A stretch of DNA of 8,006 bases from CAZVIJ01 sp964626735 (GCA_964626735.1 CAZVIJ010000065.1:1-8006); one strand, 5' to 3'. Positions 1 through 5,946 are shown, numbered from the stretch's first letter. A program made the numbers and translations. The notes: generated by a model from the sequence alone, not told the origin.

Positions 1-2
1 CT

Positions 3-1658
3 TCAACGGATAAGGGAAAGACCTGGAGCAATGCGGTAACGGTTGTCGACCCGGTGAACAATACTCCATACGCATGCGCGCTTATCGATGGCGATGCGTA
101 TTACGATGCTCCGACCCTCACATGGCATTTGATATACCAATGTTTCGGAACAGACCGCGTATGGAACCTTTGCCACGCGTATAAAACGGGAGCTGATCCG
201 ATGGGGCATTTCACGCAAAACGCGAAGAATCCCGTAATTCGAGGACATCAGGTGTGGGGCATGATTACGTCGAATCCGTACTTATACGACGAAGGCACGC
301 CAGAAATTGTCGAGAAACGCTCCGACGGCTACTATTACGTGACGTTCCATGGTATGGACCGTTCTTCAAATACGTACCGTGGAGTTGCACGATCAAAGGA
401 CTTTGTCGCCTGGGAAAAAGTGAATAGCGGTCCGATATTCGATAAGAACGACTGCGCATCATGGAATGTCGCTTGGGCTTCAACCGGATGTAGCGGAGGC
501 GGTGCAGCTACGGTGCTGAAAGAAGGTGCGAACTATTACATGATGATCGAGTCGATGGATCATACGCTTATATGCAACGAGAACCAGATATGGACATTCG
601 GCATCGTACGCTCTCCTACCCTCGAAAGCACGAACTGGGCCAATATGCCCAACAACCGCTCGGCAGTCGCGTTCTACAACAAGGAACTTCAGCCGAACGG
701 CAAGACGGCTGCTTGCACGCTCGCCTATCCGAGACTCTTCAAGGATATCGACGGCACGACGTATATGGTCTTTTCTAGGCTTGGCATCAAGCCGGATTTC
801 GATAATGATCCAGTTACGGGTGCGTACGTCTACAAACTTGAGTGGGGCGGCCCGTTTGCGAACTACCAATTCAAGGAAGGAAGCCTCCATACCTACACGA
901 TTTCCGACACCGTCTCGACCGGCGATTTCCAGGCAAAACTCTCGAACGCTAGTTGGACGGCCGATCAAATCGCCGGCAAGAGCGCGGTTTCTTTCAACGG
1001 GAACAACAGCTCCGTCATGATGCCCGATAATCCGTTATTCAAAGTAACCAATGCGTTTACGATGAGCATTCGGATGAAGCTTACCGGGCTTCCGAGCGGG
1101 AACTCTGCACTCATAGCCGGTAAGGTCGGCTCGTACTACTTGGAGCTTTATAAGGACGGTAATTTATGCGGATGGGTTTACGCGCCAAATGTTTCCCAAG
1201 GGAAAAGTGCCTGCCTCAATATTTCTGCGGACTTAAACGCATGGCATCGCTACGAGTTGAGGTTCAACGGCTCTACGCTTGCGCTGTATCGGGATGGGAC
1301 AGCTGCAACGTCAAGTACGGTTTCCATCCCAACGCTAGCCGACACGGCAAATACATTCAGGGTCGGCAACGACTCCGGGTCGAATGGGTTCCTCACCTCT
1401 TTCTCTGGCGTCGTCGGCGAGCTCAAGATGTACAATACCGCTACGATTGCTGCCCCGACGGCATCAACCGCGCCAACGACCTCGTGCCCCCAGAAATCAC
1501 TCGGCGACGCAAACTGCGACGGTAACATAAATCTCAACGACTTCGAACGATTCAGACAAGAATACACGGGGCTCTTGAATACTAAAACTTCCGACTTCAC
1601 CGGTGACGGAAAAATCACGCTCCTCGACTTTGAGACATGGCGCAGAAATTTCAAGTAA
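3..1658 (+). CDS. Secreted beta-propeller glycosidase-like protein with LamG-like and C-terminal dockerin domains (5' partial)
   Basis: The frame is open to the window edge, so the true start and any signal peptide lie upstream; the GTG at 54 is internal. The first visible residues, STDKGKTW, match the Asp-box S-x-D-x-G-x-x-W of propeller enzymes. The next ~260 residues have propeller-like repeats (YYVTFHGMD, SKDFVAWEKV, YYMMIES, TYMVFSR), and TPEI resembles the APEI segment of GH43-like enzymes, so either a GH43/GH117-type or a sialidase-like propeller is possible. A LamG/concanavalin-like sandwich follows (about nt 880-1446), beginning near AKLSNASWTADQIAGKSAVSF. A Thr/Ala-rich linker leads to a two-loop dockerin (nt 1476-1655): DANCDGNINLND and DFTGDGKITLLD, each followed by a helix. 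Inference: an exported enzyme acting on a polysaccharide or glycoprotein glycan; the substrate cannot be read. The dockerin call is firm, the LamG call good, the exact GH family uncertain. Confidence 0.85.
   Translation, partial: STDKGKTWSNAVTVVDPVNNTPYACALIDGDAYYDAPTLTWHLIYQCFGTDRVWNLCHAYKTGADPMGHFTQNAKNPVIRGHQVWGMITSNPYLYDEGTPEIVEKRSDGYYYVTFHGMDRSSNTYRGVARSKDFVAWEKVNSGPIFDKNDCASWNVAWASTGCSGGGAATVLKEGANYYMMIESMDHTLICNENQIWTFGIVRSPTLESTNWANMPNNRSAVAFYNKELQPNGKTAACTLAYPRLFKDIDGTTYMVFSRLGIKPDFDNDPVTGAYVYKLEWGGPFANYQFKEGSLHTYTISDTVSTGDFQAKLSNASWTADQIAGKSAVSFNGNNSSVMMPDNPLFKVTNAFTMSIRMKLTGLPSGNSALIAGKVGSYYLELYKDGNLCGWVYAPNVSQGKSACLNISADLNAWHRYELRFNGSTLALYRDGTAATSSTVSIPTLADTANTFRVGNDSGSNGFLTSFSGVVGELKMYNTATIAAPTASTAPTTSCPQKSLGDANCDGNINLNDFERFRQEYTGLLNTKTSDFTGDGKITLLDFETWRRNFK
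1476..1655 (+). other. Dockerin type I-like module, C-terminal
   Basis: Two EF-hand-like calcium loops are visible, with acidic or Asn residues at positions 1, 3, 5 and 12: DANCDGNINLND and DFTGDGKITLLD. Each is followed by an aromatic/basic helix (FERFRQEY, FETWRRNFK). A Cys seven residues before loop 1 and a second Cys inside it form C-x9-C. In the dockerin family this fold binds a cohesin; no cohesin is present in the window. The module ends exactly at the protein C terminus. Confidence 0.85.
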
Positions 1659-1795
1659 CGCAGTTACGAAGAAAGTTCAGGGCCATGACCCATGCACAAG
1701 CAAAGCGCAGGGCGGAGAAACTTTCGCTAGGTCGCTTTGATCGATATTTAGAACAGCCGGAGCAGCGGCTGTTCTTTGGCAGAAACTTCAAGTAA
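1637..1795 (+). CDS. Marginal small basic ORF, 52 codons
   Basis: An ATG at 1637, in a different frame from the glycosidase, overlaps its last 22 nt and stays open to a TAA at 1793-1795, immediately beside the opposite-strand stop at 1796. The predicted product starts MAQKFQVTQLRRKFRAM and ends RLFFGRNFK. It has 14 Lys/Arg against 4 Asp/Glu, a composition seen in small nucleic-acid-binding or ribosome-associated proteins, but no family is recognised. Against it: no -10 hexamer or Shine-Dalgarno before the ATG, and the hairpin at 1750-1775 lies inside it. It may be chance. Its last four codons repeat the RNFK-stop ending of the upstream gene. Confidence 0.2.
   Translation: MAQKFQVTQLRRKFRAMTHAQAKRRAEKLSLGRFDRYLEQPEQRLFFGRNFK
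1642..1795 (+). repeat. 17-nt imperfect direct repeat of a dockerin-gene 3' end
   Basis: GCAGAAATTTCAAGTAA at 1642-1658 is the last 17 nt of the glycosidase gene. GCAGAAACTTCAAGTAA at 1779-1795 matches it at 16 of 17 positions. In the frame where the second copy ends in TAA it spells RNFK-stop, the same as the gene's terminus, and the single difference (AAT/AAC) is synonymous. The feature spans both copies and the 120 nt between them. It may be the stub of a second dockerin gene or a short duplication, or coincidence. Confidence 0.45.
1750..1775 (+). terminator. Candidate intrinsic terminator hairpin between convergent genes
   Basis: AGAACAGCCG (1750-1759) and CGGCTGTTCT (1766-1775) form a perfect 10-bp stem around a 6-nt loop, GAGCAG. 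The following bases are TTGG, so the U tract is poor (TTCTT, partly in the stem); the opposite strand has an A-rich tail instead. It lies 92 nt past the glycosidase stop and 21 nt before the end of the minus-strand gene, a sensible place for a terminator. The poor tail keeps confidence moderate. Confidence 0.5.
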
Positions 1796-2623
1796 TTACC
1801 GTCGAATCCTCGACCGGATGAATTCAGATTGCTTGAGATAGAACGCTCGATCCCTGAATCTCTCGAGCTTCATGAGCGCGGTTATTTTCAGGAGCTTTGA
1901 CATCATAACCCCGATCGGTTTTTCAACCCTTGGATGATTGGCAAGCGGCGTCACTTTCGCATCGATGACCGTAGAAAGTACCATATTATCGCCTGCCTCG
2001 ATCATGCGGTGAAGCGACGCAATAGAATCGTCACCATGCGTCATCGACGAACTCTGGTCCCAACTTCGTTGACCGTTTGCATTCGTTTCCTCGTTTATGG
2101 TTACGATACGTCGTCTTATTACATCCTTATAATCGCCAATTTTTCGTTGTTCTGTTTGCGTCGAACAGACAATAAATTTCTTGCCTGACGTAGGATCCGT
2201 AACCGTAACCGTTTTCCAAACAACATCGATGTCTCCCATTTTATTGTCTCTTGAAAGCGTATTCTGGATTTTGCCCGATACCGTGGCGTACGTAACCGAC
2301 TCTCCAAGCCCCGTACCCGACTCGTCGGGAAGTTGCGCCCACATATACGTCCCTTGCGGATTCTGTATACCAAGCGTGCGGATACCCTCGCTACGGTCAT
2401 TGAATCTCTTCCTGAATTGAGTCTCCTGGCCCACTTCCGAGTTGCCCGATGTGTTGTTGATCATCGTACTCATTCTTGAATCGAAGAGGGCGAAGAAGCT
2501 GTCGGCTACTCCAAACGCTTTTTCTGCACCTGAAGCTTCCGCGAGTTCGCTTATTTTGCGCGATGTATCGACTCCCTGCAATGGCTCGATGCTTAAGTCA
2601 GATGTCGGGTTGGGATATGACAT
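1796..2623 (-). CDS. Hypothetical protein, 275 aa, unrecognised
   Basis: I do not recognise this family. The ATG at 2623 is supported by a TATCAT hexamer 5 nt upstream (2634-2629). The protein starts MSYPNPTSDLSIEPLQG. It has no signal peptide or membrane segment, so it is probably cytoplasmic. Residues 22-60 look helical. Residues 90-180 are rich in alternating hydrophobic and Thr/Val residues (TYATVSGKI, DVVWKTVTVTD, KKFIVCSTQT, RRRIVTIN), suggesting a beta-rich core. Residues 235-275 form a basic helical tail ending RSRIRR. There is one Cys (residue 153). It follows the 2644-3165 gene by 20 nt on the same strand, so the two may be co-transcribed, although this gene also has its own -10-like element. 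It ends 1 nt after the TAA of the marginal ORF. Confidence 0.8.
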   Translation of the reverse strand: MSYPNPTSDLSIEPLQGVDTSRKISELAEASGAEKAFGVADSFFALFDSRMSTMINNTSGNSEVGQETQFRKRFNDRSEGIRTLGIQNPQGTYMWAQLPDESGTGLGESVTYATVSGKIQNTLSRDNKMGDIDVVWKTVTVTDPTSGKKFIVCSTQTEQRKIGDYKDVIRRRIVTINEETNANGQRSWDQSSSMTHGDDSIASLHRMIEAGDNMVLSTVIDAKVTPLANHPRVEKPIGVMMSKLLKITALMKLERFRDRAFYLKQSEFIRSRIRR

Positions 2624-2628
2624 GTACT

Positions 2629-2634
2629 ATGATA
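2629..2634 (-). promoter_or_regulatory. -10-like element, leaderless promoter for the 275-aa gene
   Basis: TATCAT on the minus strand (2634-2629) sits 5 nt before the ATG at 2623. No -35 hexamer is seen at 16-18 nt spacing; a TTGAAT at 2652-2647 is only 12 nt away. With usual -10 to start-site spacing, transcription would begin at the start codon. Confidence 0.45.
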
Positions 2635-2643
2635 CACCGTACG

Positions 2644-3165
2644 CTAATTCAATGCACCGCCGCGCGGCGTATCTCGTTTTCTCAGCGTGCGCATGTCAGA
2701 AATAACCTCTATGGGGTTGGTTACTTGTCGGTACAAGCTCAAGTAGTGCCTAGCATCAGAGCCGGTTGGCCTTGTGAGCGGTGAGGAGGAAAGAATTTTG
2801 TACCGCAAGTCATCCTTGAGAAATTCGTATGAGCGTTCTTGCCAAAATGAGGCATTTTGTTCTTCGATTGCATCGATATACAGGAGGCTGACGTTAAGCA
2901 TTTGCAGACCGCGCTCGATGCCGCCGAGAATGCGGATCAGGTATCCGGGCGAATCTTCCGGTACGATAAGGTTCGCATCGTCCATGATTGCAAGATAGTG
3001 TTGGTGGACCGAGAAGACTTTGAACGAGTACCGAACCAAGGCATGCATCGAAGTTACGAACATAAATCCATCATCATTGAAGCAGCTCATATCGTCGGGC
3101 TGGACGTTTGTAAAGGAACTAAACTGGGTTCGCATCGTATTTTTTACAACCCGGGGATCGAGCAT
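2644..3165 (-). CDS. Hypothetical protein, 173 aa, unrecognised
   Basis: No family is recognised. The open frame extends to a TTG at 3183, but a perfect TATAAT lies inside that extension (3177-3172), 6 nt before the ATG at 3165. The real start is therefore taken as MLDPRVVKNTMRTQFSSF. The protein looks cytoplasmic, with no signal peptide. Visible segments include a hydrophobic/aromatic stretch at residues 34-62 (FMFVTSMHALVRYSFKVF), an amphipathic helix-like segment at 74-104 (IRILGGIERGLQMLNVSLLY), an acidic/aromatic region around SFWQERSYEFLKDDLRYK (106-123), and a basic tail (RTLRKRDTPRGG). It lies 20 nt upstream of the 275-aa gene on the same strand and is divergent from the GH71/99-like glycosidase gene, sharing its 59-bp control region. 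Confidence 0.8.
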   Translation of the reverse strand: MLDPRVVKNTMRTQFSSFTNVQPDDMSCFNDDGFMFVTSMHALVRYSFKVFSVHQHYLAIMDDANLIVPEDSPGYLIRILGGIERGLQMLNVSLLYIDAIEEQNASFWQERSYEFLKDDLRYKILSSSPLTRPTGSDARHYLSLYRQVTNPIEVISDMRTLRKRDTPRGGALN

Positions 3166-3171
3166 GTGGAC

Positions 3172-3203
3172 ATTATACCCCAAAAGGTTGACATTCTCGT
3201 CAA
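3172..3203 (-). promoter_or_regulatory. Promoter of the 173-aa gene (TATAAT, leaderless)
   Basis: A perfect TATAAT at 3177-3172 on the minus strand ends 6 nt before the ATG at 3165. A TTGACG (3203-3198) lies upstream, but the 20-nt spacer is longer than the usual 16-18. No Shine-Dalgarno could fit, which points to a leaderless message. Confidence 0.65.
3188..3203. promoter_or_regulatory. Inverted repeat TTGAC-N6-GTCAA in a divergent promoter region
   Basis: TTGACATTCTCGTCAA is a perfect 5-bp inverted repeat with a 6-nt centre. Its left arm is part of the plus-strand -35 (TTGACA) and its right arm is the minus-strand TTGACG. It could be a dimeric-regulator operator controlling both genes, or simply two face-to-face -35 elements. 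Confidence 0.4.
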
Positions 3204-3218
3204 ATTTAGTGGAATAAG
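3188..3218 (+). promoter_or_regulatory. Promoter of the GH71/99-like gene
   Basis: A perfect -35 consensus TTGACA at 3188-3193 is followed, after 19 nt, by a weak -10-like AATAAG (3213-3218) that ends 6 nt before the GTG start at 3225. The -10 matches only 4 of 6 consensus bases and the spacing is long, so the -10 assignment is uncertain. No Shine-Dalgarno is seen before the GTG. Confidence 0.4.
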
Positions 3219-3224
3219 ACGGAC

Positions 3225-4823
3225 GTGACGAAGAAATTTGCCTCGAGTATTGTTTTGTTGTGCCTGGCGTTAACTACCAGGCTCTTTGTCGTATACGCTG
3301 AAAGCACGTCGTGTACCAAGCAAAATCGTGGAGATGCCGATTGCAACGGAATCGTTAATCTCTCCGACTTTGAAGTCTACCGGGAAGAGTTCGGCAGCTT
3401 CGAGGAAGGCCTGCTGAATCCTTCGTTGGCAAAAGCGGATTTCAATGGCGACGGCAAAGTGAACCTTTCCGATTTTGAGCGATTCAGGAGCGGTTTCATC
3501 GAGTCGAACGGACCGGGCGAATTACCTACCCCATCCCCTTCCCCTACTCCGACAGAAATTCCCACACCATCCGTGAATCCGTCGCCAACCATTCCGACTA
3601 AACCGCCGACGCCGACTCCCACCCGTATTATAAAAAATACGATTGATGCTTCGACGATGGATCGAAAATTCATGATGGGCTACCAAGGCTGGTTCCAGTG
3701 CCCGATGGATGGATCGCCGGATGCAGGCTGGCACCATTGGTTTAACGATACGCCCCCCAAGAAACCGGTTATCGACGCCTGGCCTAATACCGCAGAGCTT
3801 ACCGAGTCTGAACGGTGCAATACCGGATTGAAGTTTCCCGACGGCCGACCCGCGTATTTGTATTCCGCCTACCATGAGCAAACGGTCTTGCGGCACTTCC
3901 AATGGATGGAACAGAACAACCTGGATGGCGTGATGCTGCAGCGGTTTACCACGGAGCTTTCGAATACTTCTATGTTCAAAACCAGGAATCAAGTTGCGCA
4001 CAATGTGAAAAGCGGCGCCGAACAAACAGGCCGCGTATTCAACATCATGTACGATATTTCCGGCCCTCCGGAATCGACGGCTACGCTTGTCGCGACGATC
4101 GAGAACGATTGGAAGTATCTGGTCGATACCGAAAAGCTTACCGCAAGCCCCCGTTACCTAAAGCAGAACAAACGGCCGCTTATTGTCTTGTGGGGATTCG
4201 GCTTCTCGGACCGCCCCGGAACTCCTGCCGACCTGCTGAAACTCATCGACTTTTTCCATAACAATCCGGAGGCGAAGTATCGAGCGACGGTTATGGGCGG
4301 CGTGAATAACGATTGGCGTACGAATACGACATGGAAGGATGCACTCGGCAAATTCGACGTAATCAGCCCTTGGATGGTCGGACGCATCTCCAATTTGGAC
4401 GATGCCGACAGCTATAAAAAAATAACCGCATCGGAGCTGGCGTTCGCGAAGTCCCGCAAGCAGCTGTATATGCCGGTAATATTTCCCGGATACTCATGGC
4501 ACAACGGCACGGGAACGCAGCCGATCAACCAAATACCTCGGCTCGGCGGCAATTTCTTGTGGAGACAAGCGTACAATGACCTGTCTGCAGGAGCGACGAT
4601 GCTGTACGGCGCGATGTTCGACGAAGTAAACGAAGGGACAGCGCTTTACAAGATGGCGCCTACGGCAAACGATTGGCCTTCGGATCTGGAAATGGTTCCG
4701 GTGCTTACCGACGGCTACAGCCAGCTCCCGAGCGATTGGTACCTGAAAGTGTCTGGCGAAATTACCAAGATGGTTCACCGGAAGATTCCGGTAAGTTCGA
4801 AGATGATCATTACCCCGAAATGA
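3225..4823 (+). CDS. Secreted GH71/GH99-like glycosidase with N-terminal dockerin
   Basis: The GTG start gives a good signal peptide: MTKK, hydrophobic core SIVLLCLALTT, likely cleavage after VYA (residue 25). A dockerin follows (residues 30-91) with loops DADCNGIVNLSD and DFNGDGKVNLSD. Next comes a Pro/Thr/Ser linker (about 99-134), then a GH71/GH99-like (beta/alpha)8 domain (about 143-520). Diagnostic segments are FMMGYQGWFQCP (149-160), GWHHWF (168-173), YDISG (276-280) and AMFDEVNEGTALYK (463-476); Glu467 and Glu470 in DEVNEG match the conserved acidic motif of these enzymes. Family knowledge: GH99 members are endo-alpha-mannosidases or mannanases and GH71 are alpha-1,3-glucanases; the substrate here is unknown. 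The domain order (dockerin first) is the reverse of the glycosidase at 3-1658. It ends 2 nt from the convergent oxidoreductase stop. Confidence 0.9.
   Translation: MTKKFASSIVLLCLALTTRLFVVYAESTSCTKQNRGDADCNGIVNLSDFEVYREEFGSFEEGLLNPSLAKADFNGDGKVNLSDFERFRSGFIESNGPGELPTPSPSPTPTEIPTPSVNPSPTIPTKPPTPTPTRIIKNTIDASTMDRKFMMGYQGWFQCPMDGSPDAGWHHWFNDTPPKKPVIDAWPNTAELTESERCNTGLKFPDGRPAYLYSAYHEQTVLRHFQWMEQNNLDGVMLQRFTTELSNTSMFKTRNQVAHNVKSGAEQTGRVFNIMYDISGPPESTATLVATIENDWKYLVDTEKLTASPRYLKQNKRPLIVLWGFGFSDRPGTPADLLKLIDFFHNNPEAKYRATVMGGVNNDWRTNTTWKDALGKFDVISPWMVGRISNLDDADSYKKITASELAFAKSRKQLYMPVIFPGYSWHNGTGTQPINQIPRLGGNFLWRQAYNDLSAGATMLYGAMFDEVNEGTALYKMAPTANDWPSDLEMVPVLTDGYSQLPSDWYLKVSGEITKMVHRKIPVSSKMIITPK
3312..3497 (+). 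other. Dockerin type I-like module, N-terminal
   Basis: Residues 30-91 hold two calcium-loop/helix units: DADCNGIVNLSD-FEVYREEF and DFNGDGKVNLSD-FERFRSGF. Cys30 and Cys40 give the same C-x9-C pattern as the other dockerin in the window. The module directly follows the predicted signal-peptide cleavage site and precedes the Pro-rich linker, an unusual order compared with classical C-terminal dockerins. Confidence 0.85.
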
Positions 4824-4825
4824 AC

Positions 4826-5806
4826 CTAGGCCGCTGCTTGCCGCAAACCTGCCAGCAGATTGTCCTCGATGTCGAGTTCGCCCGATTCGAGCGCGTTCCT
4901 CATTTCCCGATAACCGCGCTCTCCGGGAAGCAATATCTCCTCGACGCCTTCCGCCTTTCTTGCGTTCTTGATACGTCCCTTGATTCGTTCGACTTCTGCC
5001 ACGAACCGCTCTTTGGTAGTAAGGATATCGGGGTTGATCGCGAGCACCAGGTTTCCCGCATTGTCGCTTTCGTTGTTGAAGGATTCCGCTTGAACGAGAG
5101 CACCTCCCAATACTTGTACAATGACCGCTAATCCCGAACCTCGGTGTCCACCGAATGTCTTCAAAGCGCCTTCCATAACGAGCTCAGGGTCTACGGTTGG
5201 ATTTCCGTCCTTATCGTATCCGACGCCTTCAGGCAGGTCCGCCCCCGCGGTCTTGGCCTGGATCAATCCGTAGTACGCCATTGCCGAGGTTGTCATGTCG
5301 AGAATGATCGGATTGCCATCGGCAGGAATTCCATATGCCATAGGGTTCGTGCAGAGGAGCGCTTCGGTGGATCCGTGGGGCGCCGTCGTCATAAACGGCG
5401 CCGATGCGAATGCCATTCCGATAAGACCATTTTGTGCGATCTTCTCCACATAGAATCCAAGAGCTCCTGTCGATTCGGATGTGTTGAAATTTCCCACGAT
5501 CGCTATTCCCGATTCTTTTGCTTTTTGGATTGCGACTTCGGTAATTTCGTTCATGACGACCATCGCATGCGTATAGCCGCCATCGTACAGCGCGGAAACG
5601 GGCGTATCCTTTACGACTTTCGGCTCGGCAAACGTCATATTTTTTTTGAAGCCGTCGCCGAGCAACTTTACGACTCCTTGGTTATTGCCTCGCAATTGTG
5701 CGTACAGCAAAACATCGGCGATTACCTTCTGCTCGGTTTCGTCGTACCCTTTCTTAACCAGGGCTTGATGTACGATTTCTCTCAATTCTTCGACGGATAT
5801 TTTCAT
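4826..5806 (-). CDS. Ldh2-family NAD(P)H-dependent oxidoreductase (malate/lactate dehydrogenase-like)
   Basis: The 326-aa protein has the Ldh2/MdhII-type layout (family usually ~330-350 aa): an N-terminal helix MKISVEELREIVHQALVKKG, then LLYAQLRGNNQGVVKLL, CTNPMAYGIPA (152-162), the cofactor-region segment ILDMTTSAMAYYG (168-180), PEGVGYDKDGNPTVDP (192-207) and FGGHRGSGLAVIVQVLGGAL (218-237). Family members reduce 2-keto acids or oxidise 2-hydroxy acids with NAD(P)H in the cytoplasm. Oddity: the family's usual SHG motif near residue 44 reads NNQG, and the usual N-H-x-G segment reads NFNTSES (106-112), so both expected histidines are absent. ATG 5806 is chosen because the upstream ATG at 5815 overlaps the TATAAT -10. 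The gene is convergent with the GH71/99-like gene and divergent from the kinase-like gene. Confidence 0.88.
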   Translation of the reverse strand: MKISVEELREIVHQALVKKGYDETEQKVIADVLLYAQLRGNNQGVVKLLGDGFKKNMTFAEPKVVKDTPVSALYDGGYTHAMVVMNEITEVAIQKAKESGIAIVGNFNTSESTGALGFYVEKIAQNGLIGMAFASAPFMTTAPHGSTEALLCTNPMAYGIPADGNPIILDMTTSAMAYYGLIQAKTAGADLPEGVGYDKDGNPTVDPELVMEGALKTFGGHRGSGLAVIVQVLGGALVQAESFNNESDNAGNLVLAINPDILTTKERFVAEVERIKGRIKNARKAEGVEEILLPGERGYREMRNALESGELDIEDNLLAGLRQAAA

Positions 5807-5813
5807 AATGTCC

Positions 5814-5819
5814 ATTATA
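5814..5819 (-). promoter_or_regulatory. -10 element, leaderless promoter for the Ldh2-family gene
   Basis: A perfect TATAAT at 5819-5814 on the minus strand ends 7 nt before the ATG at 5806. It overlaps the in-frame ATG at 5815, ruling that out as a likely start. No convincing -35 is seen at 16-18 nt spacing. Confidence 0.6.
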
Positions 5820-5880
5820 GTAGTTACACGATGGAATAACGAGGCAGGCTGACAATCGATATGATCTTATTTGAATAAAT

Positions 5881-5895
5881 TCTAGCCGAGCTAGA
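5881..5895. promoter_or_regulatory. Candidate operator, 6-bp inverted repeat with 3-nt spacer
   Basis: TCTAGC (5881-5886) and GCTAGA (5890-5895) are perfect inverted arms around CGA. The site lies 45 nt upstream of the kinase-like gene's -10, consistent with an upstream regulator site. No regulator is identified, and a palindrome this short could be chance. Confidence 0.3.
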
Positions 5896-5940
5896 CGTCG
5901 ATGCGGTGAAAATTGCCGGGTGATTTGGAAAACATTTCGG

Positions 5941-5946
5941 TATACT
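5941..5946 (+). promoter_or_regulatory. -10 element, leaderless promoter for the kinase-like gene
   Basis: TATACT (5 of 6 consensus bases) ends 5 nt before the ATG at 5952. No clear -35 lies at normal spacing; TTGCCG at 5913-5918 is 22 nt away. No Shine-Dalgarno is present. Confidence 0.55.

Noticed and set aside
54..56. GTG as the start of the first glycosidase
   Set aside because: The same frame is open to the window edge and encodes an Asp-box (STDKGKTW) upstream of it, and no signal peptide follows the GTG, so the gene is 5' partial.
480..968. Minus-strand 162-aa ORF within the first glycosidase
   Set aside because: It is an antisense shadow of a well-supported propeller-domain gene, and no promoter was seen at its start.
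2857..3228. Plus-strand 123-aa ORF opposite the 173-aa gene
   Set aside because: The minus-strand frame has a perfect TATAAT promoter at its start and the plus frame has no comparable support; the plus ORF also crosses the divergent promoter.
5144..5839. Plus-strand 231-aa ORF opposite the Ldh2-family gene
   Set aside because: It is an antisense shadow; the minus-strand frame carries the family motifs.
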